A stretch of DNA of 64,000 nucleotides from Algoriphagus sp. A40. GTDB lineage: Bacteria > Bacteroidota > Bacteroidia > Cytophagales > Cyclobacteriaceae. The stretch is taken from assembly GCF_002002735.1 (NCBI RefSeq), contig NZ_MUNY01000072.1, forward strand, positions 1 through 64,000, given 5' to 3'. Under the pieces are notes generated by a model that did not search any database, was not told where the DNA came from, and saw only the letters and a list, made by a program, of their open reading frames with translations. The position numbers and the translations under genes were made by a program. The first letter of the stretch is position 1. The number at the start of each line of letters is the position of its first letter. Shown here one piece after another: positions 25,117 to 33,737 of the stretch.

Positions 25117-25145
25117 CAAAACTAACAAACCGTAGCGGAAGGCAA
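25117..25145 (-). promoter_or_regulatory. Promoter of uppP
   Basis: On the minus strand TAGTTTTG (25124-25117) matches TAnnTTTG and a TTG lies at 25145-25143, 18 bases away, within the normal Bacteroidota spacing. It is 23 bases before the start codon. Confidence 0.6.
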
Positions 25146-25233
25146 GTTGAATTCCGTCAAAGGAAAAGAGATTTTAACGTCCCGTTTTGACTTTGTTCTA
25201 ATATTTCCTTTCTTCACCTAAACTCTTATCGAC

Positions 25234-27117
25234 ATGAAGCCCGTATTTATTTTATTCATCTGCCTATTTTTTTCAGGTACAATAAACGCCCAGGAAATCA
25301 AAGAAACCCCTTTTACGAGTAGCATTCAGGAAGTTATCTTGTTTCTTTCCGGCGCTCAGATTTTTGAAAAAGCACAGGGAAATATTCCTGCCGGAGAATC
25401 GCTAATCCTGATCAAAGGACTTTCGCCCTATGTGGATGAGAAAAGCATCCAAGCGAAGGGAATTGGAAACTTCACCATTCAGGCGGTTAACAAGCGCCTT
25501 GACTTTCTCAGCGAAAAAGAAGTCAATGAAAAAGTAAAAGCACTCGAAGACAAAATCCAGGAAATCCAATCCAACCAAACCAAGGAAACCACTCGGCTGG
25601 AGATCCTTGCCGAAAAGGCCAGTCTGCTCGATGCCAATAAAAAACTCGGAGGAACACAGGGCGGAACCAACGTGGCCGAATTAAAACAGGCGATGGACTT
25701 CTACGAGGCGGAACTGACCAAGATCTCTACCGAGCGGGCTCAGATTAATACGAGCATCCAAAAAGAGAATGACGAGATCATCCGCTTGGAAAATCAGATC
25801 CGTGCCATGCTGGAAAGCGAAAACAAATCCACTTCCGAGATCCGCATCCGGGTCAAGGCTCCAGCGGCTGGCCAAGCCAGCTTTGAACTGAACTACCTCG
25901 TCGCCAATGCCGGCTGGTATCCCAAATACGACGTGCGGGTAAAAAACGTAAGCTACCCACTCTCACTCAACTACAAAGCAGAAGTCTATCAAAATACCGG
26001 TGTGGACTGGAAGAATGTCAAACTCCGCTTCTCCAATGCCAATCCCAACCAAAGCGGACAGGCTCCTCAACTTGAAAAGTGGGAATTAAACTACGCTAGA
26101 CTGACGACTTTCAATCCTAGAACGCAAGTATTCGGCTCGGTGGCGGGCCGCGTCACCAGCTCGATGGACGGCACTCCGATTCCTGGAGCCTCAGTTTTGG
26201 TAGTGGGAACCACTATTGGAACAGTGACCGATACGAATGGAAACTACTCGCTGACTTTGCCAAACGACGCTAGTCAAATCCTGGCTTCATTCATCGGCTA
26301 CCAATCCAGATCCGTCCCGATCAACTCCGCGCAACTCAACATTATCTTAAATGAAGACACCTATGCGTTGAACGAGATTATGGTAGTGGCAGATGAATTT
26401 GAAACGCTTCAAGGAAGAGTTGCTGGTGTACAAGTAGATTCAAGAGCCAAAAAATCGATGGCTCCGCCCCCAGTTGCCGCTCCCTTACAAACCGAAGTCA
26501 TCGAAAACCAAACCACCGTCGAGATCGAAGTTTCCGAACCGTACAGCATCAAGTCCAATGGGGAAAAAACGTTGGTCGATCTTAAAGCCTATGAGGTGCC
26601 GGCCATCTACCGCTACTCGGTGATCCCCAAGCTGGACAGCGATGCCTTCCTGATCGCCGAGATCGCTGACTGGAGCAAATACAGCTTGCTGGAGGGAGAA
26701 AGCAACCTGTACTTCGAGGATGGCTTTGTTGGCAGATCGATCCTGAATGCCTCCGCACTGGAAGACACCCTCCTGGTTTCCATGGGTCGTGACCAATCCA
26801 TTGCCATCCTACGGGAAAAGATCGAGGAGTACTCCAAGAAGCGCACCATCGGATCCAATGTCACCGAAAACAGAGGCTACGAAATCTCCCTGAGAAACAA
26901 TAAATCCCAACCGGTTATCCTCAAAGTAGAAGACCAAATTCCAGTTTCGGTCAATTCTTCCATTGCTGTCACAACTTCTGAACTTTCGGGAGGAAAACTC
27001 GATCCTCAGACGGGGATTATCACTTGGGAGCTTACTCTAGCACCCGGAGCTCAGCAAAAACTTTCGTTCCAATACGAGGTCAAGTACCCCAAAAGTGAAC
27101 GTGTTATCTTAGACTAA
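25234..27117 (+). CDS. MuiA/DUF4139-type protein with an inserted SusC-like segment
   Basis: Protein of 627 residues with signal peptide ending I-N-A-Q. The N-terminal part (about 25-215: coiled coil with V-I-L-F-L-S-G-A-Q-I) and the C-terminal DUF4139 part (N-Y-L-V-A-N-A-G-W-Y-P-K-Y-D-V-R and Y-K-A-E-V-Y-Q-N-T-G-V-D-W) match the mucoidy-inhibitor MuiA family. Between about residues 300 and 405 lies a different module: a carboxypeptidase-regulatory-like beta sandwich (G-A-S-V-L-V-V-G-T-T-I-G-T-V-T-D) and then a SusC-plug-like stretch with L-Q-G-R-V-A-G-V-Q-V. Function unknown; envelope location is expected. Confidence 0.82.
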   Translation: MKPVFILFICLFFSGTINAQEIKETPFTSSIQEVILFLSGAQIFEKAQGNIPAGESLILIKGLSPYVDEKSIQAKGIGNFTIQAVNKRLDFLSEKEVNEKVKALEDKIQEIQSNQTKETTRLEILAEKASLLDANKKLGGTQGGTNVAELKQAMDFYEAELTKISTERAQINTSIQKENDEIIRLENQIRAMLESENKSTSEIRIRVKAPAAGQASFELNYLVANAGWYPKYDVRVKNVSYPLSLNYKAEVYQNTGVDWKNVKLRFSNANPNQSGQAPQLEKWELNYARLTTFNPRTQVFGSVAGRVTSSMDGTPIPGASVLVVGTTIGTVTDTNGNYSLTLPNDASQILASFIGYQSRSVPINSAQLNIILNEDTYALNEIMVVADEFETLQGRVAGVQVDSRAKKSMAPPPVAAPLQTEVIENQTTVEIEVSEPYSIKSNGEKTLVDLKAYEVPAIYRYSVIPKLDSDAFLIAEIADWSKYSLLEGESNLYFEDGFVGRSILNASALEDTLLVSMGRDQSIAILREKIEEYSKKRTIGSNVTENRGYEISLRNNKSQPVILKVEDQIPVSVNSSIAVTTSELSGGKLDPQTGIITWELTLAPGAQQKLSFQYEVKYPKSERVILD

Positions 27118-27120
27118 CAA

Positions 27121-27151
27121 AAAAAGCAGCGGCCATCGACCGCTGCTTTTT
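27121..27151 (+). terminator. Rho-independent terminator after the MuiA-like gene
   Basis: Arms AAAAAGCAGCGG (27121-27132) and CCGCTGCTTTTT (27140-27151) pair perfectly across a 7-base loop. A and T runs on both sides allow use by the convergent gene ending at 27174. Confidence 0.9.
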
Positions 27152-27173
27152 CTTTTATACAACCTCTTGTTTT

Positions 27174-27899
27174 TCATTCCAGTCCGGGAAGCAAACCTTT
27201 GCTCACCCACAGAAAATCCGGTTCCAAAGCAATGGCTTTCTCCCAAGTTGCTTTCGCCAATTCAGGATTGCCTTCTTGCTTTTGAATCACCCCGAGCCAA
27301 GCCAGATTGTCGAGATACATCCAGTTGTCCTCCACACCTATCTTTTCAAATTCTGCATTGGACTTGGCAAAAGCCTTAGCTGCCTCTTCCTTGTCTCCGC
27401 CCCACATTTCGGGGGTGAAATATTTCTTCCCTGCATACATTTTGAGAACAAGTCCAGAGTTGGGTTTCAGTTTGATGGCTTCGTCGAGCAGTGTCCCGCT
27501 TTTTACTCCATAGAACATCGCCTTCATCGGACTGTATGCGATTTTGTAGCCATAAAGTGAAGAAAGCAAGGCTTTCGCTTCGGCCTTAAATTTTTTGGAT
27601 TCCGCTAATTGCTCGAGTCTTTCTTCCAGGCCATCCACATAAGCATCAAATAGTCGTTCATCTTGGTCTCGCATGGTAGCGTTGATCAGCCCGTATTCCA
27701 TCAGAGCTAGCTCAAACAGATTTTCCTCAGATGGCGTGTTTTGGTAAGTTTTGGTGGCCAAAGCCACATTGGATTTCCAAGTCGCTTTATCCTGTTTCAG
27801 GTAAGCTTGGTAGCCCAATTTTCTGAGATCTTGGGTAAAGCCCATGCTCATCAAAGTAATCATGATCAAAAAGGCGAAGATTCTAGAGTTCGATTTCAT
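27174..27899 (-). CDS. Secreted TPR-like protein, function unknown
   Basis: Protein of 241 residues with a signal peptide ending G-F-T-Q. The mature part is helical, with tetratricopeptide-like spacing near the C-terminus (L-D-N-L-A-W-L-G-V-I-Q-K-Q-E-G-N then A-K-A-T-W-E-K-A-I-A-L-E-P). Bacteroidota have such envelope TPR proteins; no partner is evident. It is 11 bases downstream of the lipocalin-like gene on the same strand. Confidence 0.65.
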   Translation of the reverse strand: MKSNSRIFAFLIMITLMSMGFTQDLRKLGYQAYLKQDKATWKSNVALATKTYQNTPSEENLFELALMEYGLINATMRDQDERLFDAYVDGLEERLEQLAESKKFKAEAKALLSSLYGYKIAYSPMKAMFYGVKSGTLLDEAIKLKPNSGLVLKMYAGKKYFTPEMWGGDKEEAAKAFAKSNAEFEKIGVEDNWMYLDNLAWLGVIQKQEGNPELAKATWEKAIALEPDFLWVSKGLLPGLE

Positions 27900-27910
27900 A
27901 AGTTGTAGAA

Positions 27911-28438
27911 TTAAAGTTTGGAAAGTGTCATCTCAAAAAACTTGACCCAATTGCCACCGGCATTGTATTCACCGGTTTCAAACCATTGTCCGTTTTCCTT
28001 GATTTCAATGATGTAGCGAACTTGTTCGCTCGGAAACCAGTAAAGCTTTTCCCCGATCAATTCCGCTTTGAACGTGCCTTTTCTGCCATTTTGAAGAAAA
28101 GAAGTAAAGTCAAACTTTCCCTCACCCTCACCCTCGGCATCTGTGATCAGCGCCAAAGCATTATGGATGACTTTGCCATCGGAAGTGCCCAACCCTTCTA
28201 TCAACACGGCAGTTCCGCCGAGTTTGACTTGGATGTTTTCCTCCTGTTCAAAAGTGTAACGCTTTTGGTCCTGAGCTATCATCCAACCTGAGCCTTTCCA
28301 TTTTCCTTCCAAAAATGAAAGTCGGCTGACTTCTGCCTTTGCAGCTTCATTGACTTCGAATGATTGCTGACCCGATGCAGCTCCCTGAAATCCAGTCAAA
28401 ATCAGGGAAAAGACGAGTAATTGAATTAGAATTTTCAT
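27911..28438 (-). CDS. Secreted DUF1579/lipocalin-like protein
   Basis: Protein of 175 residues with a signal peptide ending A-A-S-G-Q. The conserved F-L-E-G-K-W-K-G-S-G-W start (about 42-52), then G-T-A-V-L-I-E-G-L-G and Y-W-F-P repeats of beta strands suggest a small lipocalin/FABP-like barrel of the DUF1579 type. Promoter region carries a GTTTA-N5-TAAAC inverted repeat shared with the regulator operon. It probably forms a two-gene unit with the TPR-like gene. Confidence 0.65.
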   Translation of the reverse strand: MKILIQLLVFSLILTGFQGAASGQQSFEVNEAAKAEVSRLSFLEGKWKGSGWMIAQDQKRYTFEQEENIQVKLGGTAVLIEGLGTSDGKVIHNALALITDAEGEGEGKFDFTSFLQNGRKGTFKAELIGEKLYWFPSEQVRYIIEIKENGQWFETGEYNAGGNWVKFFEMTLSKL

Positions 28439-28449
28439 AATGTAAATTG

Positions 28450-28464
28450 GTTTATGTTATAAAC
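28450..28464. promoter_or_regulatory. Operator candidate GTTTA-N5-TAAAC (upstream of lipocalin-like gene)
   Basis: GTTTATGTTATAAAC is an inverted repeat (arms GTTTA/TAAAC), 12 bases upstream of the start codon. The same 15-base pattern differing at only two inner bases lies at 29373-29387 before the operon containing the winged-helix regulator. Binding by that regulator is an inference. Confidence 0.5.
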
Positions 28465-28481
28465 TAAATCGACAAATTTTT

Positions 28482-28769
28482 TTAGGAAATGTAGTTTTTC
28501 AGATTTTCAACATAGTCCTCAAATGCCTTCACTCCAGCTTGGGTAATCTTACAGGTGGTGAGTGGTCTTTTGCCTTTGAATGACTTTTCAATCGAGATGT
28601 ACCCAGCCTTTTCGAGCTTGTCCAGCTGAACACTCAGATTTCCCGCAGTTGATTCGGTTTTCTCCTTGAGGAAAGTAAATTCAGCCTCTTCCACGGCAAG
28701 CAGTAAGGACATGACGGCAAGTCTAAGTTGGGAATGGAGAAGCGGATCAAGGGGTTTAAACACGTTCAC
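28482..28769 (-). CDS. Winged-helix transcriptional regulator
   Basis: Protein of 95 residues with a winged-helix fold of the ArsR/MarR-like (HTH_34) group: L-R-L-A-V-M-S-L-L, then E-S-T-A-G-N-L-S-V-Q-L-D-K-L-E-K-A-G-Y recognition helix and I-E-K-S-F-K-G-K-R-P-L-T-T wing. It starts with GTG and overlaps the upstream membrane-protein gene by 14 bases, so the two are coupled. This small regulator plus membrane-protein pair is common in Bacteroidota. Ligand unknown; it has no cysteine pair. Confidence 0.8.
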   Translation of the reverse strand: MNVFKPLDPLLHSQLRLAVMSLLLAVEEAEFTFLKEKTESTAGNLSVQLDKLEKAGYISIEKSFKGKRPLTTCKITQAGVKAFEDYVENLKNYIS

Positions 28770-29331
28770 GACAGTTGTTATTCAAATAATATCCTGGCAA
28801 AAGATAACCCAGAACCATAGCAATTCCTGAAACTAGGTATTGGGCAGAAATCGGCAACATAAATCCTATCACTGCCGCGACCAAAAGTAATAAACCACCT
28901 CCACGGACAAAATTAACCCGAATTAGTGCTCCTGTAGTCCACATTCCAATTCCGGCAAGGATAAGAATAATTGGGTTTTGATAATATCCTATCACAGGCA
29001 TAAAGGCCAACATAATCACGATCCCAACAAATACAGTGATCCAAACCTGATTGATCACTTCACTGATATGGGATTTGACCCGGGCTTTTTTGGCAATCTG
29101 AAAACCCTTCCAGAAACTTACAATTGCCGCTGGCGCCACCAAGAACCACACATAATACGGATATTCGTATCCAATCTTTTCCAGGGTAAAATGGCCAAAA
29201 TTGCATATGGCAATCACCCAACCCCAAAGCCGCATCTGAAACCCGCCATCACCGGCTGTTTCCCTTTTTGCCCTGTTGATCATCTCCGTGATCAAAGCCA
29301 GGGACTCGTTGTTACTCAATTCTTTTTCCAT
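28756..29331 (-). CDS. Membrane protein paired with the winged-helix regulator
   Basis: Protein of 191 residues with five hydrophobic segments after a cytoplasmic N-terminus (N-E-S-L-A-L-I-T-E-M-I). A positively charged loop (K-K-A-R-V-K-S-H) separates segments two and three. Homologues are typically unnamed. Overlap with the regulator gene suggests the pair acts together, for example as a membrane-coupled regulator unit. No known domain is recognised. Confidence 0.65.
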   Translation of the reverse strand: MEKELSNNESLALITEMINRAKRETAGDGGFQMRLWGWVIAICNFGHFTLEKIGYEYPYYVWFLVAPAAIVSFWKGFQIAKKARVKSHISEVINQVWITVFVGIVIMLAFMPVIGYYQNPIILILAGIGMWTTGALIRVNFVRGGGLLLLVAAVIGFMLPISAQYLVSGIAMVLGYLLPGYYLNNNCRERV

Positions 29332-29372
29332 GATGTTGATTTTGACAGATCTAACGGAACAAATATAAATAG

Positions 29373-29387
29373 GTTTACATTATAAAC
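29373..29387. promoter_or_regulatory. Operator candidate GTTTA-N5-TAAAC (upstream of regulator operon)
   Basis: GTTTACATTATAAAC, arms GTTTA/TAAAC, 42 bases upstream of the membrane-protein start. Shared flanks (GG before, TA after) extend the match to the site at 28450-28464. This suggests autoregulation plus control of the lipocalin-like gene. Confidence 0.5.
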
Positions 29388-29458
29388 TATTTTACAACAA
29401 ATATTTTTCTGAAATTATTCTGGTCCTTATTAACTTGAACCAACCGAAAGCCAGCCAG

Positions 29459-29911
29459 ATGAAAAATATTTTTGACCCAATAGTCACTTCCGAACTTATC
29501 AATCGGATCAATCAACTGAAACCCGAAAGTCCTGCCATTTGGGGAAAAATGACAGTAGACCAAATGCTCGCCCATTGCTCTGTTGCCTATGAAATGGCTT
29601 TTACCAACAAGCATCCCAAGCCCAATGCCTTCATGCGCATGCTTTTGAAAGCGTTTGTAAAAAATGGCGTGGTCAACGAGGTACCCTATGCCAAAAACAT
29701 CCGTACGGCTCCGGCTTTTATCATCAAAGACAGGAAGAATTTTGAAGAAGAAAAAGCCCGATTGATCAAATACCTGGAGCATACTTTAGCACTTGGTCAG
29801 GATCATTTCGAAGGAAAGGCTTCTTTATCATTTGGCCCAATGACTGCCAAGGAATGGAATAACCAATTCTACAAGCACTTGGACCACCATTTGACTCAGT
29901 TTGGGGTATAG
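29459..29911 (+). CDS. DUF1569 (DinB-like) protein
   Basis: Protein of 150 residues from the ATG at 29459 (an in-frame TTG 8 codons upstream is less likely). The DUF1569 features are I-W-G-K-M-T-V-D-Q-M-L-A-H-C near residue 35, then L-G-P-M-T-A-K-E-W and H-L-D-H-H-L-T-Q-F-G at the end, giving the three histidines of a DinB-type four-helix metal-binding bundle. No signal peptide. Function unknown; possibly a thiol-dependent or metal-dependent enzyme. Confidence 0.75.
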   Translation: MKNIFDPIVTSELINRINQLKPESPAIWGKMTVDQMLAHCSVAYEMAFTNKHPKPNAFMRMLLKAFVKNGVVNEVPYAKNIRTAPAFIIKDRKNFEEEKARLIKYLEHTLALGQDHFEGKASLSFGPMTAKEWNNQFYKHLDHHLTQFGV

Positions 29912-29927
29912 TTGAATTAACTTCTAC

Positions 29928-29946
29928 CAAAAAGTCTGACTTTTTG
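29928..29946. repeat. Hairpin CAAAAAGTC-T-GACTTTTTG (copy 1)
   Basis: A 9-base-arm palindrome around one T, between the DUF1569 gene and the TonB-like gene. The 15-base core AAAAGTCTGACTTTT recurs at 36651-36665. Could act as a terminator (T-run) or be a dispersed small repeat. Confidence 0.5.
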
Positions 29947-29991
29947 AAGAATCTTCTTGACTCAAAAAGAAATGAACAGTTAATTCAAAGC

Positions 29992-30630
29992 ATGATTAAA
30001 ACCAAAGTTATTTTACTCCTCTTACTTTTTCTCATAGGAGTAACTCCACTCTTTTCCCAAACCAAAAACCCACAATTGTCACATTGGGAAGCATTGATTA
30101 GTCGGCAGCTTATTTATCCAAAAGAAGCAAGAATATCCAAGAAGGAAGGATTGGTAGTAATCTCTCTTTCAACGGGTCTTGATTCCAACTTAACCGAGAT
30201 CAAGTTGGAAAAAAATGCGGGAAAGCTATTCGACGACCAAACTTTGAAAGCTGTAGAAAATGTCCGGGATCTTTGGACGGATGACATGATTGCCGACCGA
30301 GAACCCGGTGAAACATATCTTTTGGTATTTAATTACTATTTCCTCAAGGAAGGCAACTCCAAACAAGATCGAATCAAATCAGCAATGAATTTGATCCAAA
30401 AAGGAAAGCCTGAAAAAGCCCTGCAAATCGCCGAACGGATGGTGAATGAAAATCCTTATGATGCCACCGGGCTCCAACTTAGTTCACAGATCAACCGTCA
30501 ATTGGGTGAGGAAGCAGCAGCTACCTCTGATTTGCTTGCTTATCAAGAAATGTCAGAAAAAGTATTGACGCAGATCGACATCAAAGTTTATACGGTCGTA
30601 ACCACAAGAACGGTCACAGGGACATTTTGA
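29992..30630 (+). CDS. Secreted TonB-C-terminal-like protein
   Basis: Protein of 212 residues from the ATG at 29992 (a TTG start 16 codons earlier would hide the signal peptide). Signal peptide ends T-P-L-F-S-Q. Residues 25-110 resemble a TonB C-terminal domain (L-I-Y-P-K-E-A-R-I-S-K-K-E-G-L-V-V-I-S-L, T-L-K-A-V-E-N-V). A TPR-like helical part follows (Q-K-G-K-P-E-K-A-L-Q-I-A-E-R). It lacks a membrane anchor, so it is not a classical TonB; a periplasmic role is inferred. Confidence 0.6.
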   Translation: MIKTKVILLLLLFLIGVTPLFSQTKNPQLSHWEALISRQLIYPKEARISKKEGLVVISLSTGLDSNLTEIKLEKNAGKLFDDQTLKAVENVRDLWTDDMIADREPGETYLLVFNYYFLKEGNSKQDRIKSAMNLIQKGKPEKALQIAERMVNENPYDATGLQLSSQINRQLGEEAAATSDLLAYQEMSEKVLTQIDIKVYTVVTTRTVTGTF

Positions 30631-30685
30631 TTGATATCCTGACTTTAGATTAGTGTAACTTTGATGGGTCAGAAATCCAGACACG

Positions 30686-31180
30686 ATGAAGAATTCAATC
30701 TTTTACCTCCTGATTTCAATCTTTGCCTTCTCCTGTTCCAAACCTCAAGAAACGGAAAAAGAGACCGAGAAACCGGACACTGAACTCAGCAAAGAATTAA
30801 AGTCAACAGAATCAGAACCAGTCACCGGAGCCACTCAGCATACCGGAGACAACTCCCAAACCTCTCTCGATTGGCCGGGAACCTATTTTGCCACGTTACC
30901 CTGTGGGCATTGTGAAGGAATCGAGACCTGGGTCACCCTAAACCAAGATGGAACTTTTGTATTGAAAACCCATCACATGGGCTTAAATGATGATCGGGAA
31001 GAAATTTTCACGGGTAAATTCACCTGGGACCCAACCGGATCCACGATCCAATTAGAGGGTTTGATCGGCGGAGCTCCGGGAAAATACAAAGTCGGCGAAA
31101 ACCAACTCTGGCATTTGGATCAGGCTGGCAATCGAATCGAGGGAGATTTGGCAGACCATTATATTCTCAAAAAACAATAA
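30686..31180 (+). CDS. NlpE-like copper/envelope-stress lipoprotein
   Basis: Lipoprotein of 164 residues, lipobox F-A-F-S-C17, followed by a Glu/Thr-rich linker. The NlpE N-terminal domain starts with W-P-G-T-Y-F-A-T-L-P-C73-G-H-C76-E-G-I-E-T, carrying the family CxxC motif and the L-P-C-x-x-C-E-G-I signature. NlpE in enterobacteria signals copper and surface stress; here the C-terminal OB domain is missing, as in most Bacteroidota homologues. Role here inferred. Confidence 0.82.
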   Translation: MKNSIFYLLISIFAFSCSKPQETEKETEKPDTELSKELKSTESEPVTGATQHTGDNSQTSLDWPGTYFATLPCGHCEGIETWVTLNQDGTFVLKTHHMGLNDDREEIFTGKFTWDPTGSTIQLEGLIGGAPGKYKVGENQLWHLDQAGNRIEGDLADHYILKKQ

Positions 31181-31182
31181 CC

Positions 31183-32115
31183 TCACTTAAACCTTACAAT
31201 TTTGCCGTGCGCTTTGGAGGTCATTTCATGTGGGATGGCTTCTGAGATTTCCCTATAAAGCAGTTCTACCAATTTTTGCTTCAAAAAGCTTCGGTTCAGA
31301 ATAATACTTACTTCACGGGTTGGAGCAGTTCCTGCAAAAGGTCTAAGTCGACCTTTCTCTTCCTCAGAAAGTTCATGGGTAGCAAGTTCAGGTAGTAAAG
31401 TCATTCCCTGATATCGATTGACCATATTTTTCAACCCTTCCAAGGAACCGCTCTCGTAATGGAAGTTTTTGTGGCCGCTACTGGCTTGGTCACAAAAATT
31501 GATCACCTGATCCCGAAAACAGTGGCCTTGCTGCAAAATCCAAAGGTCCTCAGACTTAATCTGGCTGGGACGAATTTCTTTCTCTTGAAGCAAAGGATGA
31601 TTTTTGGACAGGTAGGCATAGAACTTCTCGTAAAACATGGGTTTTTCCACAATTCCATTTTCTTCGAGCGGCGTCACCACAATACCCAGATCCAGCTCGT
31701 CATTCTTCAGTCTCTTCACAATTTCTTCTGTGACCATTTCCTGAACCTCCAGTTTTACGTTGGGATATTTTTCCAAAAACTTCCTGATAAATAGATGCAA
31801 AAGATAAGGTGCCAAAGTCGGAATGATAGCCAGCTTGATCGTTCCTGAGATATCTCCTTTCAACTGGGCAACCAACTCAAAGATTCCTTTACTTTCTGAC
31901 ACCACTTTTTTTGCCTGGGCGATAATTTGCACTCCGATTTCCGTTGGAATTACCGGCATTTTGCTCCTGTCAAAAAGGATCACTCCGAGCTCTTTTTCAA
32001 GTTTGCCAAGCTGAGCACTGAGCGTTGGCTGGGTGACAAAGCAAGATTCGGCAGCATGGCCAAAATGCCGGTGTTTATCGACTGCAATCAGGTATTCGAG
32101 TTGTTGAATAGTCAT
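31183..32115 (-). CDS. oxyR: Hydrogen-peroxide-inducible activator OxyR
   Basis: LysR-family regulator of 310 residues: N-terminal winged HTH (H-F-G-H-A-A-E-S-C-F-V-T-Q-P-T-L-S-A-Q), helical linker and ligand-binding domain. The peroxide-sensing cysteines are at Cys199 and Cys208 (G-H-C-F-R-D-Q-V-I-N-F-C), the same numbers as in E. coli OxyR. It should activate peroxide defence genes when disulfide-bonded. Convergent with the NlpE-like gene with a 2-base gap. Confidence 0.92.
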   Translation of the reverse strand: MTIQQLEYLIAVDKHRHFGHAAESCFVTQPTLSAQLGKLEKELGVILFDRSKMPVIPTEIGVQIIAQAKKVVSESKGIFELVAQLKGDISGTIKLAIIPTLAPYLLHLFIRKFLEKYPNVKLEVQEMVTEEIVKRLKNDELDLGIVVTPLEENGIVEKPMFYEKFYAYLSKNHPLLQEKEIRPSQIKSEDLWILQQGHCFRDQVINFCDQASSGHKNFHYESGSLEGLKNMVNRYQGMTLLPELATHELSEEEKGRLRPFAGTAPTREVSIILNRSFLKQKLVELLYREISEAIPHEMTSKAHGKIVRFK

Positions 32116-32405
32116 TTCATGTGATTAAAATTTGCTTTTCATTTGCCACATTGAATGCCCTCGTTAATCATCTTCCTTGGTGAGTAAGCTCTCACATGGG
32201 CATTTCAATAGAAAATATCTATGAAGGTAACCAAAGAAACAGAAAAAAGGGTTCGCCAAGTGAGCCGAAATTTTTCATAAATCACCTTTGATCAAGTCTC
32301 TTGGGGATTTAGTCAAATAAGCTTTCGGAAATTTTCCATACCTGCCTAAAAGAGTTAATTTATTCTCGCTATTTCACTGAAAATCAATAACCCAAAATCA
32401 TTACC
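32116..32405. other. Intergenic region between oxyR and the Gfo/Idh/MocA gene
   Basis: Divergent promoter region. It holds two hairpins: ATGCCC...GGGCAT around 32158-32201 with an inner GTGAG/CTCAC stem (about 32180-32195). No gene or clear TAnnTTTG box was identified. OxyR binding here is plausible but not shown. Confidence 0.35.
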
Positions 32406-33713
32406 ATGAGTAACTCCTCTTTTTCCAGAAGAAAATTCCTTGGCGCCAGCCTATTGACCACCGCAGGCCTCAGTCTAATTCCCGAATTAAGTTTTGCATC
32501 CTCTGCCAAACCCCTGTTTACTATTGCTCACGAAAGAGTCCGCTTGGGCTTCATCGGAGTCGGAAGACAGGCGATGGGCTTGTTGAACAATTTTATGAAA
32601 ATCCCCGGAGTCGAAGTTGTGGCAGGTGCCGATGTCTATGCAATCAAGCGGGAACGGTTTGCACTCCGGGTTCAAAAAAACTTATCTGAAGCTGGGAAAC
32701 CCAATTTGGCGCCCAAACTTTATGAAGATTACCGCGAACTATTAGCCAATCCGGAAGTGGATGCCGTGGTGATTGCCTCGCCAGATCATTGGCATGCAAT
32801 CATGGCCATAGACGCCTGCAAAGCCAAAAAGGACATCTATCTGGAAAAGCCTTTGACTTTTACCATCAAAGAAGGACAGGAATTGATCAAAGCCGTCCGC
32901 TCCAATGGCGTAGTGTTGGCAGTAGGAAGTATGCAGCGGGCTGCAGTCAATTTCCAAACCGCTGCCATGCATGTTCAAAAAGGCAGGTTGGGAAAAATCT
33001 CCCAAGTTTTGGTCTATGTGGGCGAAAACCCACATCCAAAGCCATACGACCTCGCGGAAGAAACTCTTCCTGCTGGACTGAATTGGGAAAAATGGCTTGG
33101 ACCAATTCCTTCCCTACATTTCAATGATCAGCTCAACCCTGGAATATCATTGAATCCCGAGAAAAATGAAGCAGTATGGGGTGCTTGGAGATGGTATAAG
33201 GAAACAGGCGGAGGACTGATGACAGATTGGGGAGCGCATATGTTTGACATTGCGCAGTGGGGACTCAGTATGGATAGAAACGGGCCAGTTAAAATTATTC
33301 CTGCATCAGGCGATACTCCGCTCACCTACCGCTATGCCAATGGGACGGAAATGTTGCTGACCAAATTTGATGAGGCAAGAGCTGGTGTAAAGTTCTTGGG
33401 AGAAAACGGATGGATAAATGTTTCAAGAGGGAATTATGACACCTCCATCAAAGAGTTGGAAATCGGAAAAGAGCCTGAAAATTTCACCTTTGGAGCACAT
33501 CATGTGGACTTCATCGACTGTATCAGAAAAAGGAAAGACCCGATTGTACCTGTGGAAATCGGACACAGCACTTGCACGGTATGCACCTTGGGAAATATCG
33601 CAAATGAATTAGGCGGATCCCTGAAATGGGATCCAATTGCTCAGGTATTCACAGATACTGAAGCCAATTCCAAACTGCATTATGCCTACCAAAAAGGGTA
33701 TACTCTGACTTAA
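32406..33713 (+). CDS. Tat-exported Gfo/Idh/MocA-family oxidoreductase
   Basis: Protein of 435 residues with a twin-arginine signal (S-R-R-K-F-L-G-A-S, residues 7-15) and hydrophobic core. The Rossmann start is L-G-F-I-G-V-G-R-Q-A-M-G, and the E-K-P motif is in D-I-Y-L-E-K-P-L. The C-terminal part has W-G-A-W-R-W-Y-K-E-T-G-G-G-L-M-T-D-W-G-A-H, usual in secreted sugar-related oxidoreductases of Bacteroidota. Substrate unknown. The next gene begins 24 bases downstream, likely the same operon. Confidence 0.88.
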   Translation: MSNSSFSRRKFLGASLLTTAGLSLIPELSFASSAKPLFTIAHERVRLGFIGVGRQAMGLLNNFMKIPGVEVVAGADVYAIKRERFALRVQKNLSEAGKPNLAPKLYEDYRELLANPEVDAVVIASPDHWHAIMAIDACKAKKDIYLEKPLTFTIKEGQELIKAVRSNGVVLAVGSMQRAAVNFQTAAMHVQKGRLGKISQVLVYVGENPHPKPYDLAEETLPAGLNWEKWLGPIPSLHFNDQLNPGISLNPEKNEAVWGAWRWYKETGGGLMTDWGAHMFDIAQWGLSMDRNGPVKIIPASGDTPLTYRYANGTEMLLTKFDEARAGVKFLGENGWINVSRGNYDTSIKELEIGKEPENFTFGAHHVDFIDCIRKRKDPIVPVEIGHSTCTVCTLGNIANELGGSLKWDPIAQVFTDTEANSKLHYAYQKGYTLT

Positions 33714-33737
33714 AATTCTCACTTATCCACATAGGCT

